DNA of 39,240 nucleotides from Bacillota bacterium (GTDB lineage: Bacteria; Bacillota; Clostridia; Christensenellales; Pumilibacteraceae). The position numbers were made by a program, and so were the translations under genes. The DNA lies in NCBI GenBank assembly GCA_009783985.1, contig WQVM01000006.1:1-39240 (forward strand). The letters run 5' to 3'. Positions within the stretch are counted from its first letter, which is position 1. Every line of letters starts with the position of its first letter. The notes under the pieces were generated by a model. That model did not search any database, had not been told where the DNA came from, and saw only the letters and a list, made by a program, of their open reading frames with translations. Positions 1 to 10,666 of this stretch are shown one piece after another.

Positions 1-191
<191 letters not shown>

Positions 192-380
192 AAAAGTAAA
201 ATGAGCCTTTACGGGCTTATATGGGCGGCGAAAAAGGTTTTTTGAATTCCTTTTTCGTGACAGCCTGTAATTGTATCGGTTATGCGAGAGCATAACTAAC
301 GAATGGTGACTATACTTTGAGCAGTCGACGGCACAAAGCATAATAACCACTATCCTAAAACCGTTCCGATCATGTATAGA

Positions 381-411
381 AAGACTAGGCGTCCAAAACC
401 TAGTCTTTTTT
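381..411 (+). terminator. Rho-independent terminator-like hairpin downstream of 16S
   Basis: AAGACTAGG-cgtccaaaa-CCTAGTCTTTTTT: 9-bp stem followed by T-run. Confidence 0.75.
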
Positions 412-1271
412 ATATCTCTTAGGGTTAATTCCCCGATGCTTGCGTCGTTCCGTTTTAGTGCGAACGAAGTGAGCAAGGGTGGATACCCCGTTGCTTGCGG
501 CGGGGAGACCTTCACTAAAACAACAAATAAGGAGATTTCTCCGCTTCGGTCGAAAGAACACCCAACTTTTGTGGGATATAATTTATTTATGACTATTCCA
601 TACAAGGATTGTTTTCCATACCTTTGAACAATCCCTAGTTGAAATGCTTTGGTAAAAATGTGTGGAGTTAACCTGACCATATTATCGTCATTGCGAGCCG
701 TCACAATAGTAGGACATAAAGAATTATTGTGCGGCGAAGCAATCCAGCTAAGGAATAGACGGAAACAATAGATAAAATAATCTTTGCGTAATATACATGT
801 CCACATGTGCATAAAGGTTTATTAGGGGTTAAATAGTAGTAATTACATAATAAAGTTGTAGTCGTCAAGCATAACAGAGAGAACAACAATGCTTTGACGA
901 TTATCATTTCCTGCGATAGGTGAAAGGCATAGCACAATAAAAACATATCGTAAAGCAAAAAATCGATGTTTGGTAGGACCGCAAGAACACAATGGGTTGG
1001 GGTTGTAAAATTGGTTGACAATTAGTTCTAAATATAGTAAAATTAAATATATGTCGAAGACTAGAAAAAAGTCGGAAATAGAGATAAGGCTACTCCAAAC
1101 ACATTAACGGCAAAAGAACTTAACGCATCAGATTTATAAATAAACAATACAACTAATTAGACAGGCTTTCACTCCATAAAAGGGGGCAAGGTATGGAATT
1201 GTTCAAATGGAGTCTAACTTAAATATCGTCTTCGCTCGCAAAGACGATCTATTTCTAAAAGGAGGGGGAGT

Positions 1272-1667
1272 ATGATGGATATACAAATTGGCAAAAGTAT
1301 AACAGTCACAACAAAGGTGGACAAAACTAATACGGCTCTAGCAGTAGGAAGTGGTGGTTTAGAGGTTTTTGGCACGCCTATGATGATTGCACTTATGGAA
1401 AAATCCGCATACAAAGTGCTTGAGGATAGTTTAGGCGTGGGACAAACCTCTGTGGGGATTAAGCTTAATGTAGAGCATATTTCGGCAAGTCCGCTTGGGG
1501 CTGATATATCTGCAATGGCAACAATTACGGCAGTAGACGGTCGTAAAGTATCGTTTGACCTTACGGCAAGAGACAATAGTGGTATGATTGGCAAGGGAAC
1601 ACATGATAGATTTGTTATAGATTCAGAAAAATTTATGAATAAGGTAAAAGAAAAAGCGATGGTGTAA
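1272..1667 (+). CDS. FlK-like (fluoroacetyl-CoA thioesterase family) hotdog thioesterase
   Basis: ORF 131 aa with GSGGLEVFGTPMMIALMEKSAY, TSVGIKLNVEHISASPLG and GKGTHDRFVID motifs typical of the family; SD aaggaggggg upstream. Confidence 0.8.
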   Translation: MMDIQIGKSITVTTKVDKTNTALAVGSGGLEVFGTPMMIALMEKSAYKVLEDSLGVGQTSVGIKLNVEHISASPLGADISAMATITAVDGRKVSFDLTARDNSGMIGKGTHDRFVIDSEKFMNKVKEKAMV

Positions 1668-1679
1668 GTCGCTTTTTTT
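1650..1679 (+). terminator. Terminator overlapping the thioesterase stop codon
   Basis: AAAAAGCGA-tggtgtaag-TCGCTTTTTTT. Confidence 0.7.
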
Positions 1680-1866
1680 AGTGGTTGTAGACAATATGCT
1701 TAATTAAAGTGTTTGCTAGTTTGGCGGTGCAAAATAATCGTGATAGGCTATTAAAGTTGTTATCGAAGATCAAACGAAATGTATGGGACGATGGCAATCT
1801 TTCCCTACACAAGACACAGCATATTACTAGTAACTTTTGTACCATTACAACTTAAATAGGCATTTC

Positions 1867-2925
1867 TTATTGACACGAACAAGGTTCGTCGCACCAACAT
1901 ACATTTATGAGTCTATATCTGATTCGGGTTTGTATAGGTGAGCTGAAGTCTATTGTGTGGGTGTAATACTCTATGAGCAGTTTGCTTGCCCTGTTGCCGT
2001 TAGAGTAATAATCATTGACAGCATACCATGCCCGTATCGGCTGACCGGGGCGTTGAGTAGCAAGTGATATTTGTACTGCGTAGGTTTCTATTTCGCCGTT
2101 AATAGATGTGCCGTCAGAAGTAACAAAATTAGTGAGATTTCCGATAGGTAAGTTTTGGGTATCTGATGCGGAGGTTACACTAATCGGATGTGACATTATG
2201 CCGTTACGATGAAAGTCAAACATATTATTCAAGTCAAATCTTATCGGACGATTATTTCCAAGGTCACGCAATGCCCTAACAACAAAAAACAAAGATTCGT
2301 TATCAAAGCTGATTCTTCCAGAGGGGATAGTTCTTTCTGAGACTGTGCCGAATATTAAGTCGCCGTTTTCTTCTTCGCCGATTATAGGTCTAAAAGTGCT
2401 TGTGAGTCCTTGTATATGAGTTGGGTCATAAAAAGTTATGATTTGGTGGCTAAGGTTAGGATTAATGTCACCTCTAGAATATCCGTCGCTGGCTACCTTT
2501 CGTCTTGTTATGACTGTTCGTGTTGAGTGGGTAGGGGTAGGGCGAAGTAAATCACTCATAATTGTAGCTGAGGTTATAATAGTGTCTCTTACTATATCAC
2601 TACAATTATTGTCACTACAGTCATCAGTATCATCACAATCACCACACTCAAAATCAAGATACCAATCGGTTGTTATAAAATAACGGTTACGAGCATCATT
2701 TGCCCTAGTCGTTACGGTCTGTGCACCTCTCGCTAACACCTCTCTAGAGTCTTCTACATCGTTACCGCTTTGTCTTTCGATTCTGTAATGCTCAATAGAA
2801 TAAACAAGGGTCTCGCCGTGTTCCCAAGGTGAAGTCTCGTCAAAAACTGCTACTGCTGTTCCGCCTCCGCCACAAGCGACAAGAAACAGTGTTAAAGATA
2901 ATAATAAGAATACCAATTTTTTCAT
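1867..2925 (-). CDS. Putative lipoprotein, unknown function, with Cys-rich segments
   Basis: Signal peptide with lipobox LFLVACGGGG; no family recognised; Cys clusters (CGDCDDTDDCSDNNC and VCWCDEPCSCQ). Confidence 0.7.
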   Translation of the reverse strand: MKKLVFLLLSLTLFLVACGGGGTAVAVFDETSPWEHGETLVYSIEHYRIERQSGNDVEDSREVLARGAQTVTTRANDARNRYFITTDWYLDFECGDCDDTDDCSDNNCSDIVRDTIITSATIMSDLLRPTPTHSTRTVITRRKVASDGYSRGDINPNLSHQIITFYDPTHIQGLTSTFRPIIGEEENGDLIFGTVSERTIPSGRISFDNESLFFVVRALRDLGNNRPIRFDLNNMFDFHRNGIMSHPISVTSASDTQNLPIGNLTNFVTSDGTSINGEIETYAVQISLATQRPGQPIRAWYAVNDYYSNGNRASKLLIEYYTHTIDFSSPIQTRIRYRLINVCWCDEPCSCQ

Positions 2926-2933
2926 TACAATTT

Positions 2934-2962
2934 ATTATAGCACATTCCGCTTGCCTTGTCAC
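2934..2962 (-). promoter_or_regulatory. Sigma-A promoter of lipoprotein gene (-35 GTGACA 2962-2957, 17 bp, -10 TATAAT 2939-2934)
   Basis: Direct reading of minus strand; -10 ends 8 nt before the ATG. Confidence 0.65.
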
Positions 2963-2980
2963 CACAAATTAGGGTATAAT
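2951..2980 (+). promoter_or_regulatory. Promoter of addB (-35 TTGCCT 2951-2956, 18 bp, -10 TATAAT 2975-2980)
   Basis: Direct reading; -10 ends 8 nt before the ATG at 2989. Confidence 0.6.
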
Positions 2981-2988
2981 AATCTAAA

Positions 2989-5985
2989 ATGCCAAAAAAA
3001 ATTATCAAAAAAAATACATATAGTGCGGCGTTAGACTGTCTAATAGAAGAAATCAAGGCTAACAAGCATAAGGTAGGGGCGGGGTTAGACACTCGCCATA
3101 TTGTTATTGTGCCGGACAAGTATACTATGGCGGTCGAAAGACGGTTGTTAGGAGACGGTGCAGGGGCAACTTTTGATATTGAGGTGGTGACTCTCAATAG
3201 ACTTTTTGGATTACTATGGGATGGCGACGAACAATATTTGAGCAAACAAGGTGCATTATTGTACTTAAAAAAAGCTACCGAGAAAGTTAAGGACAAGCTG
3301 GTTTTTTTTGGACGGAGTATCAAGTACGCAGGTTTTTTTGCAAAAATGTATGAGATAATCACGCAGTTGCAAGCCAATAAAATTGAGCCTACAGATTTGG
3401 TTGCAGCTACTCAAAAAGCAGTCGGGGCAGCAAAATTCAAGTTTGGAGATATAGGACTGATTTATGGAGCGTATCAGGAGCTGACCTTAGGTCGTTTTAT
3501 TGATGCGGGAGGGCGGCTCAAATTGTTAGAAAAAATTGTGCGGAAACATATTTACTTTGATAACACATATGTGTATGTCGCCAATTTTGATGTATTTACA
3601 AAGCGGGCAAGAGGTATAATTGATATTCTTGCCGAGCGGACAAATGTAACGGTCTATAGCACAGAAGACAAGGCACTAACAGCTACTTGTCTGCCGCCCA
3701 CAACGCTATACAACGCAAAAGACAGTGTTGACGAACTCAAAGAAATAGCAAAACGCATAAGATACCTTGTATCGTACGGAATGCGTTACAAAGATATGGC
3801 TCTTGTTAGGACTAATATCAACGCAGGACAAATCAAGAGAATATTCGGGGAGTTTGATATTCCGTACTATGCCGACGCTAAGATAGATTTGGCTAGACAC
3901 CCCTTGGGAGTATTTTTGCTTGCGGTTCTTGATTTTATTAGTGCATCGGGGCTAAAAGAAGCGACAGCCGTTATTAGGAGTCAATACTTTTTTGAGCTAA
4001 CAGACAAAAAGATTGACAATAGAGAGATTGATTCTTTTGTAACTGCTTGCATTGCTAATTCTGTGGATTATGGGGATTTCGAAAAACCGTGGACAATTAT
4101 AGAAACGCCCCACTTAGCTGAGTATGAGAGTGTGCGACAGGCACTTATAAGTCTTATAGCAAAATTACCTGGCGGTACAGCGACGGCATCGGAATGGTCT
4201 AATAAACTAGCCGAGCTAATCAGCAATGCTGACGATACTACAGTTGCCTTAGGTCATAGGGCAGGGGTTGACTACAAGGCAGTAACTAACAAGGTGCGTC
4301 AAAGTATCGCACTTGCAGGTGAGTTATATTCGGACGAGAATATGAGAGCGACTGAGTTTGGCGAGGTGCTAAAGCTACTTTTGTCAGGGGCAGAGGTTTC
4401 GCCGCTTTCGCCGTCTGCTGACTGCGTGATTGTTGGTGGTCCTGAGATTTTTCGCGGTACACCGTACAAAGCAATGTTTGTTTCGGGCTTTAATGAAGGA
4501 GTGTTACCTAATACGCTTACCGACAGCGGAATCATAACCGATGACGAGATAGACGGACTTGGACTAGCAGGCTTATCAATTGAGCCAAAAGTCAAAGAGG
4601 TCAACGATAGAGCAAAAACAGAACTCAAGCAACTTTTGATGTGCGGACACGATAGGTTGTTTTTGTCGTGGACAAGCGTTCTTGCAGACGGCACCGAGGG
4701 CAGAAAACCACAGATGTTAGAAGTGCTAGAGCAGACCCACCAAATCACTCAAATCAATCCCGATGAGATAGGGGGCATAACTCTGCAAGGTAAGGATTTA
4801 AGAGACCACGCAGCTGAGTTAGCATATATGGCATCGGCAAGAAAAAACTGCGAGAGAGAGCTTATTGCGTATGTCGGCGGGGCAAAAAGTCCTTTGGGCG
4901 TGCCTTATTACGACGCAATATATTCGGCTTTGTCTAAGAAAAATACTTTTAATCCATACAAATACATTGCCCAAAATGCTGACCTTGATTATCGCTTGTT
5001 TAACGCAGATAAAATGTTTTTTTCTTACCGCCGAACAAAGGTATCACAGTTAGAGAGTTATTTTTCTTGTCCGTATTTGCATTTTGCCGAGTATGGATTA
5101 AGGCTAAAAGAGCGAAAAACAGGCGGAGTTTTGCCTGTTGATGTAGGTAATATCTTGCACGAAGCTATAGACAAGTGGCTAGGCTTAGATGACTTTGACG
5201 ATGTGCCAAAGCAGACTGCTAAGATAATTGACCAAATCCTTGCAGAGCGACCAAAAAGCTTTGTAGAGGCTAATGAGGGGCTTTTATGCCGTCTCAAAAA
5301 AGAATGTATAAGGATAGCCGAAATTATAACATTCCAAATCAAAAACACCAAGTTTGTCAATTTAGGACGGGAAATGGAGTTTAAGTATGGATGCGGTGAC
5401 CTTGAGTTTGTCGGAAAAATTGACAGGGTAGATGAGTATGACAAATCTGTCAGAATAATTGACTACAAGTCAGGTAAAATTGAACTAAAAGCGTCAGACC
5501 TCTATTACGGAAAAAAACTACAGTTGTTTATATATATGTACGCACTAATGGGCGAGGGGTATTATCCTGCTGGTGTATTTTATTTTCCTTTTAAGGACGA
5601 GTTTGGGGATAAGAGCGATGATTATCGTATGGTAGGTGTGTATGCTAGAGAATATGCGACAGCACACGATATAGGATTAGAGCAAGAGAATTTTGATAGT
5701 ACAATAATCAAGGCAGGAACTAAGTCTGCCCAAAAAGGCAAGGTAGAACTACACGGGAACAAAAGCCGTTCGGCACTTGATATCGGTACTTTGCGTTTGT
5801 TATGTGATTATGCGTCCAAAATCTCACAAATCGCCGTCAAAGAAATCTCAAGCGGTAATATCACCCCCTCACCATACAAAGGAGTATGTGAGTACTGCAA
5901 GTGTGGTGACATATGTCAGGTAAAGGATAAGGTCACTCAACGAGGCGGAGGAAAGATAACTTGGAAAGGAATAAAAAACAATTAG
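2989..5985 (+). CDS. addB: ATP-dependent helicase/nuclease subunit B (AddB)
   Basis: 998 aa; C-terminal RecB-like nuclease (RIIDYKSGKIELKASDLYYGKKLQLFIYMYAL) and Fe-S cysteines (YFSCPYLHFAEYGL ... CEYCKCGDIC); precedes addA. Confidence 0.92.
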   Translation: MPKKIIKKNTYSAALDCLIEEIKANKHKVGAGLDTRHIVIVPDKYTMAVERRLLGDGAGATFDIEVVTLNRLFGLLWDGDEQYLSKQGALLYLKKATEKVKDKLVFFGRSIKYAGFFAKMYEIITQLQANKIEPTDLVAATQKAVGAAKFKFGDIGLIYGAYQELTLGRFIDAGGRLKLLEKIVRKHIYFDNTYVYVANFDVFTKRARGIIDILAERTNVTVYSTEDKALTATCLPPTTLYNAKDSVDELKEIAKRIRYLVSYGMRYKDMALVRTNINAGQIKRIFGEFDIPYYADAKIDLARHPLGVFLLAVLDFISASGLKEATAVIRSQYFFELTDKKIDNREIDSFVTACIANSVDYGDFEKPWTIIETPHLAEYESVRQALISLIAKLPGGTATASEWSNKLAELISNADDTTVALGHRAGVDYKAVTNKVRQSIALAGELYSDENMRATEFGEVLKLLLSGAEVSPLSPSADCVIVGGPEIFRGTPYKAMFVSGFNEGVLPNTLTDSGIITDDEIDGLGLAGLSIEPKVKEVNDRAKTELKQLLMCGHDRLFLSWTSVLADGTEGRKPQMLEVLEQTHQITQINPDEIGGITLQGKDLRDHAAELAYMASARKNCERELIAYVGGAKSPLGVPYYDAIYSALSKKNTFNPYKYIAQNADLDYRLFNADKMFFSYRRTKVSQLESYFSCPYLHFAEYGLRLKERKTGGVLPVDVGNILHEAIDKWLGLDDFDDVPKQTAKIIDQILAERPKSFVEANEGLLCRLKKECIRIAEIITFQIKNTKFVNLGREMEFKYGCGDLEFVGKIDRVDEYDKSVRIIDYKSGKIELKASDLYYGKKLQLFIYMYALMGEGYYPAGVFYFPFKDEFGDKSDDYRMVGVYAREYATAHDIGLEQENFDSTIIKAGTKSAQKGKVELHGNKSRSALDIGTLRLLCDYASKISQIAVKEISSGNITPSPYKGVCEYCKCGDICQVKDKVTQRGGGKITWKGIKNN

Positions 5986-6055
5986 TAATTAGGAATTATT
6001 GCTAAAATTATTTTAATTGAACTGTCAACAATTCCTAACTCCTAATTCCTAATTA
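5981..6055. repeat. Inverted repeat of tandem heptamers (AATTAGG words) between addB and addA
   Basis: attagtaattaggaattattg ... caacaattcctaactcctaattcctaatt; right arm is 3-4 heptamers. Confidence 0.75.
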
Positions 6056-6062
6056 AAAAATT

Positions 6063-8999
6063 ATGTTTACTAAAGAGCAACAACAAGCAACCTCTCTTCG
6101 TAGTGCCGATATTCTTGTATCGGCGGCGGCAGGGAGTGGTAAGACGACTGTTATGATACAGCGTATCGCTAGGCTTATTGACGAAGGTGTCAAAGTCGAC
6201 AATATTTTGGTATGCACTTTTACTAAGGCGGCGGCACAGGATATGCGACTCAAAGCCGCCAAGCTACTACCCGATGTGGATTTGCCGGCTCAAGCTTTTT
6301 GCACGCTACATAGCTTTTGCAATCACTTGCTCAAATCATATTTTTATTGTCTAGAGATCGACCCTGATTATGAGCTTATGGGTGAAGGGGTAGCCGCAGA
6401 AGAACGGAACAAAATTCTGACTGCGGTTATCAAGAGACAAGTAGCAGATGACCCTGATTTTGCATCTATCTATGAAGGAATGTTACGCCGTCGCAAGGAC
6501 ACGGCAATGCGTACGGCACTAATGGATATCTATAACACCGCAGTCAATACCGTAGACCCTAGGGAGTATTTTGGACGCATATGCTATTGCGATGATGATA
6601 AATCTTACGGAACGCATACCATAACCCTTGCCGCAAGTCAAGCCAGAGCTTTGGGACGCACAGCAGAATTATTATACCTTGAGTACCAAGAGGCAAAACG
6701 CAAAAAAGCCTTGGTTGACTATAATGACCTTGAGCATTACACCTATCAGATTTTGAGCAATTCCGAATCCGCCGACCTGATACGCACCAAATACAAGTAT
6801 ATTTTTGTTGACGAATATCAAGATATCAACCCTTTGCAGGATGCCCTAATCTGCAAGCTAGCCGAGGGCGGCAATCTTTTTTTGGTAGGCGATGTCAAGC
6901 AGAGTATTTATGCCTTTAGAGGTTGCGAAGCAAAAATATTTGAGGACAAGTACAATGACTACGCTACATCAAAATGTGCTATAGAACTCAACGCTAATTT
7001 TAGGAGTAGTCCTGATATCCTTAACTTTGTCAACTCGGTTTTTGCATCTGTTATGACTCCCGAATTTGGCGGAGTAGACTATGCCCAAAAAGCTATAATG
7101 AGCGGTGGTAAAAAAACTAAGTCAACTCTTATGCCTGTCGAGGTCAAACTTGCAACCGTTAAAAAAAATTCCTCACTCAAAGGGGTGTCAGAAGAGCGGA
7201 GTAGCTCAGTGTACAGTGTTCAAAATGACGATATGCGGGAGAATCAAATTTTTGATTCGACTCATTCCGAAAGCCATCTGATAGCTGACCGAATTGCGGA
7301 GCTTATAGACAGGCAGATTGTGGACGAAACAACAGGCAAATTGCGACAAGTCAAGTTTGATGATATTGTTGTACTTATGTCGTCACTTACGACTCTTGCA
7401 GACACCTTGCTCAAAGTACTTGCCGAGAGGCAAATCCCTGTCGCACTTGTCGGAGAGCATAAAGTTTTTGAGACACCTATAATCAAATTACTCTACAATT
7501 ATCTCAAGGTTGTCGATAATTTTGAGCTTGATTATGAGTTAGCATCAATAATGAGAGCCCCGTATTTTGGCGGTTTTGACGATGATGAGCTAGCAACTAT
7601 AAGAGCAAGTCACAAAGAGAAAGATGCAACTTTTTGGCAAGCGGTACTAGAATCCTCTATGGATAAAGTCAAAGTCTTTGTCGACAAAATCCACAGACAT
7701 ACCGAGGACAGTAGAGCCTTATCAATATCGGAGCTAACTAGCAAAATCACGGCTGACTTTGATTTGTTTTCGCACGCTTTTGGAGAGGGGGGCGATACGG
7801 CAGTCAAGTTATCCGTTTATTTGGACAGTCTGGAAGCACATCAATCACGAGAGCTATACGCATACATCAACTTTGTGGACAATGCCGTACCCCCTAAGTT
7901 AGAGAGTGTCGCACCGTCAGGGCATATACGCATAATGACTATGCATAAGAGCAAGGGGTTAGAATTCCCTTGTGTCATAACGGCAGGGGCGACAAGAGAG
8001 TTTAATACTAGAGATCTTAATAAGAGCGTTATTGCTGACAAGGATTTGGGGATATGCTGTAAGGCATTTGATATAGTGAGCAAGAGTATAATTGATACAC
8101 CTATGCACGCACTAGCTAAAGAGTCATTGCGTATGAGGTTGGCTTCCCAAAATCTTAGGCTGTGGTATGTTGCTTTGACACGGGCAAAGTATAGCCTAAC
8201 TGTAACTGGTGCAGTTAAGGGCGAGGAGGAGTTTGAGGGCAAAAATATAGAAAATGCATATATGGCAAAGTGTGCATATGATTGGATTAGGCATCAAAAT
8301 ATTGTTACACCCGCATATGTACAAGACTGTCAGTCTGATAACAGCAGTGACAATAATGCGCCCCATATAGTGCGTGGTGTTCCGTCTTTAGGTAATCCCG
8401 ACCCTATACTAACTTCCTATATCCAAAAAGCCATTGATTTTGTCTATAAGTACGATATGACATATCCGCCCAAGACTAGTGCGACTAAGCTAATGGCAGA
8501 CGAATATGCCGAGCGACAAGAAGACCGCATAATATATATGTCGGAGCTTATTCCTGACGATGATAGGGGTGCAGAGCGGGGCATAGCGTATCACAGAGCA
8601 ATGGAGTATATGTGGCAAAAAAATACTGCTATTGAGGAGTCCAATGTTGACCCTCAAAAAATCCAAAAATGCTACGACACCCTTAGTAAGCTAATCGGTG
8701 ATAACCGTCAAGTTTATACCGAACGAAACTTTGTCGCCAATCTCAAATTGTCCGACATTATAGCTAGCCTTCCGTCTGAATATTCGCTTGTTCAAGGTGT
8801 AGTCGACCTAATAGCGGTAGGTAAGGATGATGTGATAATTGTCGACTACAAGACCAATAACAAGCCCGCCTCAGTTCTAGCAAAACAATACGCAGTCCAA
8901 ATGCGTATTTACACCCAATCCGCCAAGTCCGCCTTCAATAAGCCAATCAAAGCCTACATCTATTCCTTCTTCGACGACAAACTAATAGAATGTAAATAG
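6063..8999 (+). CDS. addA: ATP-dependent helicase/nuclease subunit A (AddA)
   Basis: 978 aa UvrD/RecB helicase: SAAAGSGKTTVMIQRI Walker A, FVDEYQDINPLQ, MTMHKSKGLEFPCV, LWYVALTRAK, C-terminal VDLIAVGKDDVIIVDYKTN nuclease motif. Confidence 0.95.
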   Translation: MFTKEQQQATSLRSADILVSAAAGSGKTTVMIQRIARLIDEGVKVDNILVCTFTKAAAQDMRLKAAKLLPDVDLPAQAFCTLHSFCNHLLKSYFYCLEIDPDYELMGEGVAAEERNKILTAVIKRQVADDPDFASIYEGMLRRRKDTAMRTALMDIYNTAVNTVDPREYFGRICYCDDDKSYGTHTITLAASQARALGRTAELLYLEYQEAKRKKALVDYNDLEHYTYQILSNSESADLIRTKYKYIFVDEYQDINPLQDALICKLAEGGNLFLVGDVKQSIYAFRGCEAKIFEDKYNDYATSKCAIELNANFRSSPDILNFVNSVFASVMTPEFGGVDYAQKAIMSGGKKTKSTLMPVEVKLATVKKNSSLKGVSEERSSSVYSVQNDDMRENQIFDSTHSESHLIADRIAELIDRQIVDETTGKLRQVKFDDIVVLMSSLTTLADTLLKVLAERQIPVALVGEHKVFETPIIKLLYNYLKVVDNFELDYELASIMRAPYFGGFDDDELATIRASHKEKDATFWQAVLESSMDKVKVFVDKIHRHTEDSRALSISELTSKITADFDLFSHAFGEGGDTAVKLSVYLDSLEAHQSRELYAYINFVDNAVPPKLESVAPSGHIRIMTMHKSKGLEFPCVITAGATREFNTRDLNKSVIADKDLGICCKAFDIVSKSIIDTPMHALAKESLRMRLASQNLRLWYVALTRAKYSLTVTGAVKGEEEFEGKNIENAYMAKCAYDWIRHQNIVTPAYVQDCQSDNSSDNNAPHIVRGVPSLGNPDPILTSYIQKAIDFVYKYDMTYPPKTSATKLMADEYAERQEDRIIYMSELIPDDDRGAERGIAYHRAMEYMWQKNTAIEESNVDPQKIQKCYDTLSKLIGDNRQVYTERNFVANLKLSDIIASLPSEYSLVQGVVDLIAVGKDDVIIVDYKTNNKPASVLAKQYAVQMRIYTQSAKSAFNKPIKAYIYSFFDDKLIECK

Positions 9000-9045
9000 G
9001 CTATACAGTGGGCAACCAAGTCATCGAAGATCGAGCGAAGAGTCT

Positions 9046-9090
9046 AGGGGCGGGTCGTCCTCGACCGCCCGAACATCAATTATCCTTATC
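9046..9090. repeat. Dispersed GC-rich intergenic repeat, copy 1
   Basis: taggggcgggtcgtcctcgaccgcccgaacatcaattatccttatc; related copies at 13.48, 15.09, 19.00 and 19.07 kb. Confidence 0.8.
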
Positions 9091-9204
9091 AAATAAAGAC
9101 AATCAAATTATTTTGACATAAGATATTGTAACGGCTTGCTTTAATTTAATTTGTTTGGTATAATAAATACACACACAACTATTTTCCAAAGGAAATACAT
9201 CAAT

Positions 9205-10653
9205 ATGTCAGAACAAATCAAATTTTTCGGCGAATCAGTGCCGCTAGAGATGCACAAGGTGCGCATCATTCAAAAACTTAACCTTGTTCCTATTGACCAA
9301 AGAGTTAAGGCGATTACTGAGGCAGGCAACAACACCTTTTTGCTTACCAATGACAATATATTTATGGATATGCTCACCGACAGCGGTGTCAATGCCATGA
9401 GTGACATTCAGCAAAGCTCTATGATGATAGCTGACGACAGTTATGCAGGCAGTGCGACTTATGCTAGGCTAGAGGCTAAGGTAAAAGAGATTTTTGGTAT
9501 GGAATACTTTTTGCCGGTGCACCAAGGGCGTGCCGCCGAGCATATTTTGGCTAAGGCTTTTGTCAAAAAGGGCGATGTCGTCCCTATGAACTACCATTTT
9601 ACCACAACTAAGGCTCATATCGGGCTTTGTGGCGGTAGCGTACTAGAAATTCATTACCCCGAAGCTCTTGAGGTTGACAGTACAAATCCTTTTAAGGGTA
9701 ATATGTCGCCCGAACTTCTCAAAGATGTAATCAAAAAATACGGTGTAAAAAAAGTGCCGTATGTGCGTCTTGAGGCAGGTACAAATCTTATCGGCGGACA
9801 ACCTTACAGTCTTGCCAACCAAAAAGAAATTTATGGGATTTGCAAAAAACACGGTATTCCGCTTGTGCTTGATACAAGTTTGCTTGCAGACAACCTGTAT
9901 TTTATCAAAGTGCGCGAAACAGCGTATAAGAATAAGACTATTAGACAAATCGCCCGTGAAATAGCGGACAACGCTGACATTATGTATTTTTCGGCTCGTA
10001 AGCTAGGTCATGCGAGAGGCGGCGGTATTTGCATAAAAAATTACGACCATTACCGTGTAATGCGTGATATGATTCCGCTGTTTGAGGGCTTTTTGACTTA
10101 CGGCGGTATGAGTGTGCGCGAAATTGAGGCGATAACGGTAGGACTTGACGAAACAATGGACCTCCATATGATAAATCAAGGTCCGCAATTTATTGAGTAT
10201 ATGGTCAGCGAACTTAAAAAGAAGGGCATACCCGTAGTTACGCCGGCAGGTGGTCTTGGCTGCCATATTGATGCTAAGAGATTCCTTGACCATGTCCCTC
10301 AGACCGAGTACACCTCAGGTGCACTCGGTGCGGCTCTATATATTGCAGGCGGTATAAGAGGAATGGAGCGGGGAACAATGTCAGAAGAACGCAAAGCCGA
10401 CGGTAGCGACACCCTTGCCGCAGTAGAACTCCTAAGACTTGCAATGCCTAGAAGAGTATTCACACTCTCACAAATAAAATATGCCATAGACCGCATAACA
10501 TGGCTCTATGCCAACCGCAAGCTAATCGGCGGACTTAAATTCACCGACGAGCCAAAACTCCTAAGATTCTTCCTAGGTCGACTAGCCCCCACAAGCGACT
10601 GGCAACAAAAACTAGCCGCCAAATTCAAATCCGACTTCGGCGACAGTCTATAA
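9205..10653 (+). CDS. Beta-eliminating lyase, tyrosine phenol-lyase/tryptophanase family (divergent)
   Basis: NTFLL, DLLTDSG-like MDMLTDSGVNAMS, SYAGSATYARLE, VHQGRAAEH, GGQPYSLAN, FSARKLG (PLP Lys), GIRGMERG, LRLAMPRRVFT, EPKLLRFF. Start assigned to ATG at 9205 with aaagga upstream (ORF track start is 9151). Confidence 0.85.
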   Translation: MSEQIKFFGESVPLEMHKVRIIQKLNLVPIDQRVKAITEAGNNTFLLTNDNIFMDMLTDSGVNAMSDIQQSSMMIADDSYAGSATYARLEAKVKEIFGMEYFLPVHQGRAAEHILAKAFVKKGDVVPMNYHFTTTKAHIGLCGGSVLEIHYPEALEVDSTNPFKGNMSPELLKDVIKKYGVKKVPYVRLEAGTNLIGGQPYSLANQKEIYGICKKHGIPLVLDTSLLADNLYFIKVRETAYKNKTIRQIAREIADNADIMYFSARKLGHARGGGICIKNYDHYRVMRDMIPLFEGFLTYGGMSVREIEAITVGLDETMDLHMINQGPQFIEYMVSELKKKGIPVVTPAGGLGCHIDAKRFLDHVPQTEYTSGALGAALYIAGGIRGMERGTMSEERKADGSDTLAAVELLRLAMPRRVFTLSQIKYAIDRITWLYANRKLIGGLKFTDEPKLLRFFLGRLAPTSDWQQKLAAKFKSDFGDSL

Positions 10654-10666
10654 TAAAAGCCCCACT

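Noticed and set aside
701-1021. 106-aa minus-strand ORF in the 16S-downstream gap
   Set aside because: Hydrophobic, Leu/Tyr/Cys-rich translation of AT-rich non-coding DNA; no support.
4286-4748. Antisense ORFs within addB (also similar ones within addA, lyase, ilvD, ilvB)
   Set aside because: Shadow ORFs opposite well-supported coding frames.
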